DNA of 64,000 nucleotides from Chitinophaga pinensis (GCA_943329075.2 CALQCM020000013.1:1-64000), one strand, 5' to 3'. Positions 18,688-30,222 are shown, counted from the stretch's first letter. A program made the numbers and translations. Notes: generated from the sequence alone by a model not told the origin.

Positions 18688-18780
18688 GGCTGAAGCCCAG
18701 ACAAATTGAAGTTTTTCATTTTACCGCAAAGGTATGCGCCGACGCCGCGCGCGAATTGCGCCGCCGGCGCCTCGAAAAAA

Positions 18781-19593
18781 CTAGGCGGCGCGGGCCGGCA
18801 GGCCCAGATCGTCGGCGTAGGCTTTGTGCGCGTAATGAAACGGCACAGGGCCGTCCGGTTCGCCGTGCAGAAACTGGTGCACGAAGGGATCGGCCGACTT
18901 GGCCATTTCCGCCGCCGGCCCGGAGGCGGAAATGACGCCGTCCGAAATCAGGTAAACATGATCGATGACGCGCATCGACTCGGCGGCATCGTAGGAAACC
19001 ACGATCGACGTTGCGCCCAGCGCATCGTTAAGCTTGCGGATCAGATTGCCGACGACGGTGCAGGAAATCGGATCGAGGCCGGCAAACGGCTCGTCGTAAA
19101 TGATCAGCATCGGATCGAGCGCAATGGCGCGCGCCAGGCCAACGCGGCGCGCCATGCCGCCCGACAGTTCGGCCGGCATCAGGTGGCCGGTCCCGCGCAA
19201 ACCCACCGAGGCGAGTTTCATGCTCACCAGATCGCGGATCATGCTCTCGGGCAGTTGGGTGTGCTCGCGCATCTGAAAAGCGATGTTTTCGAACACCGAC
19301 AGATCGGTGAACAAACCGCCCTGCTGGAACTGCATGCCCATTTTTCGACGCAGCCGGTAGAGCGCGTCACGGGAGAGTTCATGCACGTTCTCACCGGCGA
19401 CCTTGACCGTGCCGGCCTGCGGTGCGAGCTGGCCGCCGATCAGCCGCAGCAGCGTCGACTTGCCGCAACCGCTGGAACCCATGATGCCGACGACCTGGCC
19501 GCGCGGAATGTTGAGCGTGATATCGGTCAGCAGCGGACGGTCGCCATAGGCGAAGCGCACGCCGCTGATTTCTACGATGTTGTCGGTCGCCAT
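18781..19593 (-). CDS. second MlaF-like ABC ATPase with a changed switch histidine
   Basis: This 270-residue ATPase is a clear paralogue of the MlaF at 25316-26119, sharing [20 protein letters not shown] and the LSGGM.RRV signature. Walker A is GSSGCGKST (39-47) and Walker B is MLIIYDEPF. The H-loop switch residue, His202 in the other copy (VVTHD), is Tyr201 here (VVSYD). The start at MATDN (19593) matches the paralogue; the longer frame overlaps murA. It lies between murA and hisG with no partner permease, so it may pair with MlaE or be degenerate. Confidence 0.85.
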   Translation of the reverse strand: MATDNIVEISGVRFAYGDRPLLTDITLNIPRGQVVGIMGSSGCGKSTLLRLIGGQLAPQAGTVKVAGENVHELSRDALYRLRRKMGMQFQQGGLFTDLSVFENIAFQMREHTQLPESMIRDLVSMKLASVGLRGTGHLMPAELSGGMARRVGLARAIALDPMLIIYDEPFAGLDPISCTVVGNLIRKLNDALGATSIVVSYDAAESMRVIDHVYLISDGVISASGPAAEMAKSADPFVHQFLHGEPDGPVPFHYAHKAYADDLGLPARAA

Positions 19594-19633
19594 GTGCGGT
19601 ACGTTAGCAGAAATCCGGGAAGGGGTTTGCGCT

Positions 19634-20941
<1,308 letters not shown>

Positions 20942-20958
20942 TCATTACCAACACCTTG

Positions 20959-21009
20959 CCCGGAACATGCAAATGTCCGGGGGTCTAAGGGGGCCCCGCC
21001 CCCCTTTTT
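20959..21009. other. two stem-loops between ibaG and murA
   Basis: CCCGG..ACAT/ATGT.CCGG (20959-20981) forms one bulged hairpin. AAGGGGG and CCCCCTT (within 20987-21009) form a second, flanked by T5 on the plus strand and A2 on the other side. On the minus strand the pair lies just after the ibaG stop and could weaken read-through from ibaG into murA. The remaining spacer, about 20888-20958, shows nothing clear. Confidence 0.4.
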
Positions 21010-21015
21010 CGATGC

Positions 21016-21252
21016 CTAGCGCGCCGCCCACTCTTCCGGCGTCAGCGTCTGCATCGACAGCGCGTGGATCTCTTCGCGCATGCGGTCGCCGAGCGCCTGA
21101 TAAACAATCTGGTGCTGCTGCACCTTGCGCTTGCCGCTGAACGCCGCGCTGACGATGACGGCCTCAAAATGATGGCCGTCGCCGGAGACTTCGACGTGTT
21201 CGCAGCTCATGCCGGCCTCGATGTATTGCTTGATATTTTCGGGAGTGGTCAT
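21016..21252 (-). CDS. ibaG: BolA-family protein IbaG
   Basis: This 78-residue protein is of the BolA/IbaG (YrbA) type, which works with monothiol glutaredoxins and has been tied to Fe-S handling and acid stress. The helix-turn fold is visible with MSCEHVEVSGDGHHFEAVIVS, containing the conserved His, then KRKVQQHQIVYQALGDRM. Its place between the transport genes and murA is conserved in betaproteobacteria. Confidence 0.93.
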   Translation of the reverse strand: MTTPENIKQYIEAGMSCEHVEVSGDGHHFEAVIVSAAFSGKRKVQQHQIVYQALGDRMREEIHALSMQTLTPEEWAAR

Positions 21253-21273
21253 TTTTTCATTTCATCAATTGGA

Positions 21274-22077
21274 TTAATGACGCATCTTGTAACCGGTTTT
21301 CACCAGCCACAACGTGAGCATCGACAACAACAGCAGGCATACTGCCACGATTCCGGCGGAAAGCCACGGCGAGACATCGCCGACGCCGAAAAAGCCGTAA
21401 CGAAAGCCGTCGACGATGTAGAAGAAGGGGTTGAAGTGCGACAGCATCTGCCAGAACGGCGGCAGCGAATGCATCGAATAAAAAACGCCCGACAGGAAGG
21501 TCAGCGGCAGGATGATGAAGTTCTGGAACGCCGCCAGTTCGTCGATCTTGTTCGACTGCATGCCGGCGATCATGCCGAGCACGCCCATGACCGCGCTGCC
21601 GAGCAGTGCAAACACAAGTACCCACAGCGGATGTTCGCATCTGAGATCGATGAACCACACCGTGCATAGCAGCACGCCGGCGCCGCACACGAGGCCGCGC
21701 GCAATCGCCGCCAGCAGATAGGCAAAGAAAAACTCGCGGTGCGACAGCGGCGGCAGCAGCACGAAGATGATGTTGCCGGTCATCTTCGACTGCATCAGGC
21801 TTGAACTCGAATTGGCGAACGCGTTCTGCAGCACCGACATCATCGCCAGCCCCGGCGCCAGAAATGCCGTGTAGCCGACCCCCGGATAGGGCTCGCCGGT
21901 GTTGCGCAGCGTGTGCCCGAACACCAGCAGAAACAACAGCGCCGAGAGCACCGGCGCCAGCAGCGTCTGCACCTTGACCTTCCAGAAGCGCAGCCATTCC
22001 TTGTAGAACAGCGTGGTGAATCCGGTCAGCGCACCGGCATGCGGTGTGGTCTGCAACTTGTTGGCTTCGATGCTCAC
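21274..22077 (-). CDS. ABC-2 type permease (YadH-like)
   Basis: The 267-residue protein has about six membrane segments and the ABC-2 signature region (FNFIILPLTFLSGVFYSMHSLPPFWQMLSHFNPFFYIVDGFRYG). It would form the membrane channel for the ATPase that ends 7 bases upstream. YadGH-type exporters have no firmly assigned substrate; location next to mla genes suggests an envelope role. Confidence 0.92.
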   Translation of the reverse strand: MSIEANKLQTTPHAGALTGFTTLFYKEWLRFWKVKVQTLLAPVLSALLFLLVFGHTLRNTGEPYPGVGYTAFLAPGLAMMSVLQNAFANSSSSLMQSKMTGNIIFVLLPPLSHREFFFAYLLAAIARGLVCGAGVLLCTVWFIDLRCEHPLWVLVFALLGSAVMGVLGMIAGMQSNKIDELAAFQNFIILPLTFLSGVFYSMHSLPPFWQMLSHFNPFFYIVDGFRYGFFGVGDVSPWLSAGIVAVCLLLLSMLTLWLVKTGYKMRH

Positions 22078-22084
22078 GCCATCC

Positions 22085-22981
22085 TCAGCGGTTCATGATC
22101 TTGACGAAAACTTCTTCGAGATCGGGTTGGGCGACTTCCATTTCCAGCACGCGGACCCCCGCCGTGCGCAAGACCGCCAGCACCTGCTCGACGCCGTCGT
22201 AACCGTCCAGCGCCAGCCGGCAATCTGCGCCATCGCCCTGTGCCAGCAACGGTTTCAGCGCGGCCGGCAGGCCCGGCGGCGCAAGTTTGAGTTTGATCTG
22301 GCAGCCGGAAAACCGGTTGAGCAGATTTTGCGTGGTGTCGCTGGCGACGATCTCGCCGCGTTTGAGCATGGCGATGCGGCCGCACAGCGCCTCGGCCTCC
22401 TCGAGATAATGCGTCGTCAGCACAATGGTGTGGCCGTCCTGGTTCAGGCGGCGGATAAACTGCCACAACGACTGGCGCAATTCGACATCGACGCCGGCCG
22501 TCGGTTCGTCGAGCACGATCACCGGCGGCTTGTGCACCAGCGCCTGCCCGATCAACACGCGGCGCTTCATGCCGCCGGATAACTGGCGCATGTTGGTGTC
22601 GGCCTTCTCGGTGAGATCAAGGCAATGCAGCAGTTCTTCAATCCAGGCGCCATTATTGCGCAGACCGAAGTAGCCCGACTGGATGGTCAGCGCTTCGCGC
22701 ACGGTGAAAAACGGATCGAACACCAGTTCCTGCGGCACCACGCCGAGCGCGCGCCGTGCCTCGCGGTAATCGCGCACCACGTCATGGCCCATCACCGTGG
22801 TGCTGCCGCCGGTGGCGACGTTCAGTCCCGCCAGTATGCTGATCAGGGTCGTTTTACCGGCGCCATTGGGGCCGAGCAGGCCGAAGAATTCGCCCTGTTC
22901 GATTTGCAGACTCACGCCGGCCAGCGCCGTGAATCCGCCGTAACGCTTGACGACCTGATCAACCTGGATGGCGGGAATCAT
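22085..22981 (-). CDS. ABC transporter ATPase (YadG-like)
   Basis: This 298-residue ATPase has Walker A LLGPNGAGKTT, the signature LSGGMKRRV, Walker B PVIVLDEPT and the switch TTHYLEEAE. A C-terminal domain of about 70 residues is typical of DrrA-type ATPases for ABC-2 exporters. It is paired with the permease just downstream. The gap to mlaB is 91 bases. Confidence 0.93.
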   Translation of the reverse strand: MIPAIQVDQVVKRYGGFTALAGVSLQIEQGEFFGLLGPNGAGKTTLISILAGLNVATGGSTTVMGHDVVRDYREARRALGVVPQELVFDPFFTVREALTIQSGYFGLRNNGAWIEELLHCLDLTEKADTNMRQLSGGMKRRVLIGQALVHKPPVIVLDEPTAGVDVELRQSLWQFIRRLNQDGHTIVLTTHYLEEAEALCGRIAMLKRGEIVASDTTQNLLNRFSGCQIKLKLAPPGLPAALKPLLAQGDGADCRLALDGYDGVEQVLAVLRTAGVRVLEMEVAQPDLEEVFVKIMNR

Positions 22982-23072
22982 CGCTGCCGCAATACATCTG
23001 AAAAATTTTTGGCCTGCATTTCACGCCGGCCACGGTGCGTGCGCACCGCGCACAAAACCGCTGCGCGGCCCA

Positions 23073-23363
23073 TCAGGCGCCGGCGGGAATCAGGTCGGTG
23101 ACCCCGTAGAGTTCGGCCAGACTGGCCAGACTGGCCGGCAGGTTGCAAAACGACAGTTTGCACTGGCGCCGCTGCGCGGCACGCTGCCATTCGAACAACA
23201 AACTCAGTGCCGATGAATCGACCTCGGTGACCGCGGACAGATCAACGACGACCTCACCGTTCAGGTATTGGTCCGCCGCCGCGCCCAGCCCGGCGGCGGT
23301 GGCCAGGGTGATCGGGCCGCTCAGGCGCAGACGGCCGCCCTCAGTGGCGATTTGCGTGCTCAT
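23073..23363 (-). CDS. mlaB: STAS-domain protein MlaB
   Basis: This 96-residue STAS domain (TEVDSSALSLLFEWQRAAQ) fits MlaB, the cytoplasmic partner that stabilises MlaF in the MlaFEDB phospholipid transporter. The conserved Ser in DSSALS corresponds to the functionally important STAS serine/threonine. Its start overlaps the mlaC stop (ATGA), and it is the last gene of mlaFEDCB. Confidence 0.93.
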   Translation of the reverse strand: MSTQIATEGGRLRLSGPITLATAAGLGAAADQYLNGEVVVDLSAVTEVDSSALSLLFEWQRAAQRRQCKLSFCNLPASLASLAELYGVTDLIPAGA

Positions 23364-24004
23364 TTTTTCGCGGTCTGCTGGGCCAGGGTCTTGTTCTTGT
23401 TGGTCAGCGACGCAATCAAACCATCGATGCCGTTCTTCTGGATTTCGCTGGTGAACGTGCTGCGGTAGTTCTGCACCAGGCTCACGCCGGCGATCACCAC
23501 GTCATAGACTTTCCAGCCCTGCTCGGTTTTTTCCATGCTGTAGTTGACCTCGATCGGGTCGCCGCCGCCCGACTGCTTGATGCGCGACTGTACCGTGACC
23601 TCGGTGTCTGCCGCCTGCATTTTCAGTGGCCGGTAGTCGATACCTTGATCGCGATACTGCGAAAACGCGCTGGCGTAGGTGTGCACGAGCAGCGTGCGGA
23701 ATTCAGCAGTCAGGCTTTGCTGCTGCGCCGGGTTGGCCTGCCGCCACGGTGCGCCGACGGCGAGCCGCGTCATGCGCGCGAAATTGAAATGCGGCAGCAC
23801 CTTGGCTTCGACCAGGTCGTAGACCTTGCTCTTATTGCCGGCCTGAATGTCCTTGTCGGAACGCAGAAGGGTCAGCACTTCTTCGGTGACTTTTTTGGCG
23901 AGCACATCCGGCGCCACGTCCTGCGCAAACACGCCTGGCGCAAGGCCGAGAAACCCGCCCAGAAGGAAGCTGCCTAAAAGTCTTTTCATCGCCATGTTGT
24001 TCAT
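23360..24004 (-). CDS. mlaC: periplasmic phospholipid-binding protein MlaC
   Basis: MlaC carries phospholipid between the outer and inner membrane. A signal peptide (LLGSFLLGGFLGLAPGVFA) is followed by the MlaC/Ttg2D fold: VEAKVLPHFNFARMTRLAVG and YDVVIAGVSLVQNYRSTFTSEI. At 214 residues it has normal length. The ATG at 24004 is backed by GAGGGAA about 6 bases upstream. Confidence 0.95.
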   Translation of the reverse strand: MNNMAMKRLLGSFLLGGFLGLAPGVFAQDVAPDVLAKKVTEEVLTLLRSDKDIQAGNKSKVYDLVEAKVLPHFNFARMTRLAVGAPWRQANPAQQQSLTAEFRTLLVHTYASAFSQYRDQGIDYRPLKMQAADTEVTVQSRIKQSGGGDPIEVNYSMEKTEQGWKVYDVVIAGVSLVQNYRSTFTSEIQKNGIDGLIASLTNKNKTLAQQTAKK

Positions 24005-24055
24005 ATCGGTTCCCTCACCTCTAAACCACTTAAACGTCTTGACCGGCCGGCCGGA

Positions 24056-24526
24056 CTACTTGCTGCCTGATCCGTCGGCCGCTTTGTTGTACATAAACTG
24101 GCTGATCAGCTTTTCGAGCACCACCGCTGATTGGGTAAGTTTCAGCGCAGAACCGGGGGCGAGCGGCTTTTCCTCCGCGCCGCCTTCAAAGCCGACGTAT
24201 TGTTCGCCAAGCAGGCCGGCGGTCAGAATCGACGCCGAACTGTCCAGCGGAAACTTGTAGCGGCTGTCGATGTTCATGGTGACGCGGGCGACAAATTTTT
24301 CATTGTCGAAGGTAATCCCGGCAACACGGCCGACCACCACGCCTGAACTCTTCACCGCGGCGCGCGGTTTGAGGCCGCCGATGTTGGTAAATTCAGCCGA
24401 CAACTGGTAGGTTTCGCTGCTGCCGAGGCTGCCCATGTTGCCGACCTTCAGCGCCAGTATCGTCAGCGCGCCAAGCCCCACCACCATGAACATGCCGACC
24501 CAAAGATCGATCGTCGAACGTTCCAT
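24056..24526 (-). CDS. mlaD: MCE-domain protein MlaD
   Basis: MlaD is the inner-membrane anchored MCE protein that forms a hexameric ring on MlaE. It has one N-terminal helix (LWVGMFMVVGLGALTILAL), the MCE domain (SAEFTNIGGLKPRAAVKSSGVVVGRV) and GLLGEQYVGFEGG. The C-terminus is short. The stop of mlaE overlaps its ATG. Confidence 0.95.
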   Translation of the reverse strand: MERSTIDLWVGMFMVVGLGALTILALKVGNMGSLGSSETYQLSAEFTNIGGLKPRAAVKSSGVVVGRVAGITFDNEKFVARVTMNIDSRYKFPLDSSASILTAGLLGEQYVGFEGGAEEKPLAPGSALKLTQSAVVLEKLISQFMYNKAADGSGSK

Positions 24527-25323
24527 TAGACCCCCCGAAACATAAATGCGGTTAAGATGAAATCCAGTCCCAGAATCGCCAGCGACGAGGTCACCACGGT
24601 GCGCGTCGTCGCGCCCGAAACACCTTCCGCCGTCGGCGGCGAGTCATAACCTTCAAACAGTGCGATCCAGGTCACGGCGATGCCGAAGACAACGCTCTTG
24701 ATCACGCCATTGACTATATCTTCACGAAAGTCAACGGCGCTTTGCATCTGCGACCAGAACGAACCATCATCGACGCCGATCAGCACGACGCCGATCAGAT
24801 AACCACCGTAAACGCCCATCGCGCTGAAAATCGCCGCCAGCAGCGGCATCGAAATCAAACCGGCCCAGAAGCGCGGCGCCACCACGCGGGCGATTGGATC
24901 GACCGCCATCATTTCCATCGCCGACAACTGTTCGGTCGTTTTCATGAGGCCGATTTCGGCGGTCATCGCCGAACCGGCGCGGCTCGCAAACAGCAACCCC
25001 GAAACAACGGGGCCCAGCTCACGCACCAGCGAGAGCGCCACCAGCACGCCGAGTGCAGACTCCGAGCCGTAGGTGTTGAGCGTCTGGTAACCCTGAAAAC
25101 CCAGCACCATGCCGACGAACAGGCCCGACACCAGGATGATGATCATCGACTGCACACCGGTGTAATACAACTCGCGCACAATCAAATGCGGGCGGCGGAA
25201 ACTCGCCCCGGAATTGAGCAGCGTGAGCGCGAAAAAGCGCGACGCATAACCGAACCGCATCACCGAATCGATCGTGCGGTGGCCGATTGCGCGGACATTG
25301 ATGATGGCGCCACGGTTAAACAA
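24526..25323 (-). CDS. mlaE: phospholipid ABC transporter permease MlaE
   Basis: MlaE is the permease of the Mla transporter. The family helix motifs [53 protein letters not shown] and MEMMAVDP are intact. No ATG gives the family length. A TTG at 25323, overlapping the mlaF stop and preceded by GAGGAG at 7 bases, gives 265 residues and is preferred. ATG at 25260 would remove about 21 residues. Confidence 0.93.
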   Translation of the reverse strand: MFNRGAIINVRAIGHRTIDSVMRFGYASRFFALTLLNSGASFRRPHLIVRELYYTGVQSMIIILVSGLFVGMVLGFQGYQTLNTYGSESALGVLVALSLVRELGPVVSGLLFASRAGSAMTAEIGLMKTTEQLSAMEMMAVDPIARVVAPRFWAGLISMPLLAAIFSAMGVYGGYLIGVVLIGVDDGSFWSQMQSAVDFREDIVNGVIKSVVFGIAVTWIALFEGYDSPPTAEGVSGATTRTVVTSSLAILGLDFILTAFMFRGV

Positions 25324-26119
25324 GTTCCAGCTCCTCGTTGAATTTGCGGCTCGGATACTGATATGCCACCGGGCCGTCTGCCTCGCCCCAGACAAACTGG
25401 TGCACCAGCGGATCTTTCGATGCACGCATCTCTTCGGGCGTGCCGTGCGCGACCATCACGCCCTCGGACAGATAATAAACGTAATCGACAATGTCGAGCG
25501 CCTCCTGCACATCGTGGGTCACCACGATCGAGGTCGAGCCCAGCGTGTCGTTCAGGCGCCGCACCAGGTTGCGGATCACGCCCAGCGAAATCGGATCGAG
25601 CCCGGTGAATGGCTCGTCGTACATCATCAGCATCGGATCGAGCGCAATCGCCCGCGCCAGCGCGACGCGACGCGACATGCCGCCCGACAATTCCGACGGC
25701 ATCAGATTGTGCGCGCCGCGCAAGCCAACGGCGTGCAGCTTCAGCATCACGACGTCGCGGATCATCGATTCCGGCAGATCGGTGTGCTCGCGCATCTGAA
25801 ACGCAACGTTGTCGTAAATCGACAGGTCGGTGAACAATGCACCGAACTGGAACAACATGCCCATGCGCCGGCGCATTTTGTATAAACCGTCGCGGTCGAG
25901 TTCGCGCGTCAGCACGCCGTCAACGTGGATGTCGCCCTGGGTCGGCTTGAACCAGCCGGCGATCAACCGCAATAGCGTGGTCTTGCCGGAGCCGCTGATC
26001 CCCATGATGGCGACGACCTTGCCGCGCGGGATCTTCATGTTGATATCGGACAGAATCGTACGACGTTTGTCGTACGAGTAGCCGACACCACTGATTTCGA
26101 CCAGATTTTCGGTTGCCAC
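25316..26119 (-). CDS. mlaF: phospholipid ABC transporter ATPase MlaF
   Basis: This 267-residue ATPase powers the Mla system. It has Walker [10 protein letters not shown] (40-48), signature LSGGMSRRV, Walker [10 protein letters not shown] and switch His202 in VVTHD. It is the first gene of mlaFEDCB. Unlike the copy at 18781-19593 all motifs are canonical. MlaA, sometimes found inside this operon in betaproteobacteria, is absent here. Confidence 0.96.
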   Translation of the reverse strand: MATENLVEISGVGYSYDKRRTILSDINMKIPRGKVVAIMGISGSGKTTLLRLIAGWFKPTQGDIHVDGVLTRELDRDGLYKMRRRMGMLFQFGALFTDLSIYDNVAFQMREHTDLPESMIRDVVMLKLHAVGLRGAHNLMPSELSGGMSRRVALARAIALDPMLMMYDEPFTGLDPISLGVIRNLVRRLNDTLGSTSIVVTHDVQEALDIVDYVYYLSEGVMVAHGTPEEMRASKDPLVHQFVWGEADGPVAYQYPSRKFNEELELV

Positions 26120-26277
26120 GATCGGGGCGCAGTCGCAAAACCATGGATTCTAAACAGTCGGCACCAACATCACAATCGACCCGCGTATTTTCGACATTGC
26201 GCGTTCGCCACCGTTGCCCCGCTGCCGCCTCCCGCCGATGCGATAAGATAGCGCCTCACCCAACCGCCAGACCGCCT

Positions 26278-27009
<732 letters not shown>

Positions 27010-27082
27010 GCTGCACCCGGCCGCCGGGCTATCAGCGATGGTCGCGATCTGGCAGAATATGTGATCGCGTCAGGGAGAAGCA

Positions 27083-28531
27083 TTGGAACAATCGCAAGCC
27101 AAGCCGGATCTGCTGATTGTCGACGACGATCCGTTGATCAGCGACACGCTGAACTTCGTATTGAGCCGCGACTTCAATGTCTACGTCGCCGAATCCCGCG
27201 CGCAGGTTAAAAGTCTGTTGCGGCAAATCGACAATCCACCGCAACTGGCGCTGATCGACCTCGGCCTGCCGCCGACGCCGCACCGCCCCGACGAGGGCTT
27301 CAAATTGATCGGCGAACTGATCGCCACCTCGCCCACCATCAAGATCCTGGTGCTGTCCGGCCAGAACGATGAAACCAATGCGCGCCATGCGCGCACGCTC
27401 GGCGCAGTCGAATTCATCGCCAAGCCGTGCGAGCCGGAAAAAATCAAGCAGCTGCTGCTGAAATCACTGCAGATACGCAGCGCGGAAATCAGCGCGCGGC
27501 CGGCCGAGGGCGGTCTGATCGGCAAGAGCATGCTGATCGAAAAGTTGCGCCAGCAGATCACCCAGTACGCAAACGCGCCGTTCCCGGTGCTGATCGAAGG
27601 CGAATCAGGCAGCGGCAAGGAATTAATTGCCAGCGCCCTGCACCGCCACAGCAACCGTGCCGCCAAGCCCTTTCTCGCCCTGAATTGCGCGGCGATTTCG
27701 CCCAATCTCGTCGAGCCGACGCTGTTCGGATACAGCAAGGGCGCGTTCACCGGCGCCACGACCTCGCGCGCCGGCTATTTCGAAGACGCCAAGGACAGTT
27801 CGCTGTTTCTCGATGAGATCGGCGAGCTGCCGCTGGAGCTGCAGGCAAAATTGCTGCGCGTGCTCGAAAACGGTGAGTACCAGCGCGTGGGTGAAACGCA
27901 AAGCCGCGTCAGTAATGCGCGCGTCATCGCGGCGACTAACCGCGACATGCGCCAGGAGATCCGCAACGGGCGTTTCCGCGCCGATCTTTATCACCGGCTG
28001 TCGGTCTTCACCATCGCGGTGCCGCCGTTGCGCGATCTGAACGAAGACAAGGAGATGCTGCTCGACCATTTCAGCGAATTCTATGCGCGCCAGGCCGGCG
28101 TAAAAACCTTTACGCTGGACGATGGCGCGCGGTCGCTGTGGCTCGACTACGGTTTCCCGGGCAATGTGCGTGAATTGCGCAATATCGTCATCCGCCTGAC
28201 GACCAAGTGCGCCGGCCAGTCGGTCAACAGCGAGCAATTGCAGTCCGAACTCGACATGGAAAGCATGACGGTGGACCTGCCCGGCCTGCCCGCCGGACAG
28301 GATTTCAAGGCCGTGCTTGAAGCCGCAAAAAAACATCTGCAGATCCAGAAAAACTTCAATCTCGACCTCACCATGCAACAATGGGAGAAAGGTTATGTCG
28401 AGGCGGCGCTGGCCATTACTCAGGGCAATCTCTCGCAGGCGGCCAAACTGCTCGGCATCCATCGCACAACACTCTACAGCCGCATGCAAAACTATGGCAC
28501 GCCGGGTGATGCCCCTGAATCACCGCAATAG
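27083..28531 (+). CDS. sigma-54-dependent response regulator, PrsR-like
   Basis: The order is REC (about 10-130, with the acidic pocket at VDDDP, phospho-site Asp59 in ALIDLGLPP, Lys in FIAKP), an AAA+ domain and a Fis-type HTH at the C-terminus (GNLSQAAKLLGIHRTTLYSRM). The AAA+ domain has Walker A GESGSGKE (173-180), GAFTGA (220-225) and Walker B LFLDE (241-245). GAFTGA is the sigma-54 contact loop. The DLGLPP..P..EG REC segment resembles PrsR of PEP-CTERM loci. TTG at 27083 is preceded by AGGGAGAAG. The likely kinase is at 41267-43042. Confidence 0.92.
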   Translation: MEQSQAKPDLLIVDDDPLISDTLNFVLSRDFNVYVAESRAQVKSLLRQIDNPPQLALIDLGLPPTPHRPDEGFKLIGELIATSPTIKILVLSGQNDETNARHARTLGAVEFIAKPCEPEKIKQLLLKSLQIRSAEISARPAEGGLIGKSMLIEKLRQQITQYANAPFPVLIEGESGSGKELIASALHRHSNRAAKPFLALNCAAISPNLVEPTLFGYSKGAFTGATTSRAGYFEDAKDSSLFLDEIGELPLELQAKLLRVLENGEYQRVGETQSRVSNARVIAATNRDMRQEIRNGRFRADLYHRLSVFTIAVPPLRDLNEDKEMLLDHFSEFYARQAGVKTFTLDDGARSLWLDYGFPGNVRELRNIVIRLTTKCAGQSVNSEQLQSELDMESMTVDLPGLPAGQDFKAVLEAAKKHLQIQKNFNLDLTMQQWEKGYVEAALAITQGNLSQAAKLLGIHRTTLYSRMQNYGTPGDAPESPQ

Positions 28532-28574
28532 CAGCGCCGCTTCCGCGGCCGACAATCTGGACTCGAGGTAGCCC

Positions 28575-30116
28575 GTGTATTACACCCATTTCGGACTCAC
28601 CCAGCCGCCGTTCCGGATCACGCCCAATACCGAGTTCTTTTTCAGCGGCGGCAACCGCGGCCCGATCCTCGAGGCGCTGATTTACGCGATCAGCCAGGGC
28701 GAAGGCATCATCAAAGTCACCGGCGAAGTCGGCAGCGGCAAGACCATGCTGTGCAATATGCTGCAGTCGCGGCTGCCGCCGACGGTCGAGACCGCCTATA
28801 TCCCGAATCCGAGCGTGTCGCCCGAGGAGATCGTGCATGCCGTCGCGCTTGAACTGCACCTCAAGCCGCCGCGCGACGCCGGACATCTTGAACTAATGCA
28901 GCTGATCCACGCGCATTTGCTGGAGCGCCATGCGCAGGGCAAACAGGTCGTGATGTTTGTCGAAGAATCGCAGAGCATGCCGATCGCGACGCTGGAGGAA
29001 ATCCGCCTGCTGTCAAATCTCGAGACGGCGAACAGCAAGTTGCTGCAGATCGTCCTCTTCGGCCAGCCTGAACTCGAGGACAACCTGCGGCAGACGAACA
29101 TCCGGCAATTGCGCGAGCGCATTACCCACAGCTTCCGCCTGAGCCCGCTGAAAACCATTGAAATCGGCGACTACCTGCATTTCCGCCTGCGTGCCGCCGG
29201 CTACCGCGGCCCCGATCTATTTTCGCCCCCCATCATCAATGCGATGGCCAAGGCGTCCGGCGGGCTGACGCGACGGATCAATCTGCTCGCCGACAAAGCG
29301 ATGCTCGCCGCGTTTGCCGAGAACACGCATACGATTAAACCCAAACACGTCAAAGCCGCCGTCCGCGACAGCGAATTCAGTCATTACGCGGCGCCGCCAC
29401 CGCGCGTGCGCTCGCGTTTTGTCCTGATTGCTTTCGCCGTCGGCACGCTGCTGGGGGTTGCCCTGCTCGCCCTCATACAGGGCTACCAGCAAGCGCCCAC
29501 TTCGGTTGCAGAGCCTATCCCTCAATCGCCTGTCGCCCCAATGGCAGCCGCGCCGGCGAAACCGGCGGCCGCGCCCGTCGTCCCCCTACCGATCGCTGAA
29601 CCGCAAGCCCCGGCGACCCCGGCACCGCCTGCGCCCGACCCGCTTGCTGCAGCGCCGGCGCCGCTGGCACTGGCGCCCGCTACACCAAAGAAAACACCGC
29701 CAGCGCCGGCCAAACCAATCAACCCAATTGATAATAAACAAGAGGTTAAAAAAGAAATCGCGCAACCCGTGGATAGCGGCACTCTCGTCCAGACACGCCT
29801 GCGCGCAACCACGGATTGGCTAGCCAAGCCGGGCAACAATGCGTTCACGATCCAGTTGCTTGGTGCAGATAACCAACAGCAGCTAAAGGATTATCTGAAC
29901 GTTATTAGCAAATATGTTGAGATTAATGAAGTTTTTGTGTACCGTACCTTAGCAAAGCAGAAACCGTCGATGACCGTTTTGTATGGTTCTTTTGCTGACC
30001 GGCGTACAGCGCAAGAAGCGCTCAAGCAGTTACCGCCGGCGCTTAAGAGCAGCAAACCGATCCTGCGGACGGCGCAAGGCATACGCGTGGAAATCGCCGA
30101 GCATCAGTCGCCATAA
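28575..30116 (+). CDS. ExeA/MshM-like AAA ATPase with C-terminal SPOR-like domain
   Basis: The N-terminal 270 residues are an ExeA/MshM AAA ATPase: FGLTQPPFRITPN, Walker A GEVGSGKT (50-57) and Walker B VVMFVEES, where the usual Asp is Glu130. A membrane helix (about 282-302) and a long Pro/Ala linker lead to a C-terminal domain of about 85 residues (FTIQLLGADNQQQL, VLYGSFADRRTAQEAL) resembling a SPOR domain, which binds denuded peptidoglycan. ExeA-type proteins help secretins through the cell wall. The gene is 43 bases after the regulator and precedes the secretin. Confidence 0.87.
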   Translation: MYYTHFGLTQPPFRITPNTEFFFSGGNRGPILEALIYAISQGEGIIKVTGEVGSGKTMLCNMLQSRLPPTVETAYIPNPSVSPEEIVHAVALELHLKPPRDAGHLELMQLIHAHLLERHAQGKQVVMFVEESQSMPIATLEEIRLLSNLETANSKLLQIVLFGQPELEDNLRQTNIRQLRERITHSFRLSPLKTIEIGDYLHFRLRAAGYRGPDLFSPPIINAMAKASGGLTRRINLLADKAMLAAFAENTHTIKPKHVKAAVRDSEFSHYAAPPPRVRSRFVLIAFAVGTLLGVALLALIQGYQQAPTSVAEPIPQSPVAPMAAAPAKPAAAPVVPLPIAEPQAPATPAPPAPDPLAAAPAPLALAPATPKKTPPAPAKPINPIDNKQEVKKEIAQPVDSGTLVQTRLRATTDWLAKPGNNAFTIQLLGADNQQQLKDYLNVISKYVEINEVFVYRTLAKQKPSMTVLYGSFADRRTAQEALKQLPPALKSSKPILRTAQGIRVEIAEHQSP

Positions 30117-30222
30117 GACGACGACGTGCGGCGAACGCAATGCGTTGTCGCTGCAATGCTTGATGGGAAATCCGGATGCGCGAATCGCATGTGGATGATT
30201 CCCGAACCAGGGAGACCGCAAC

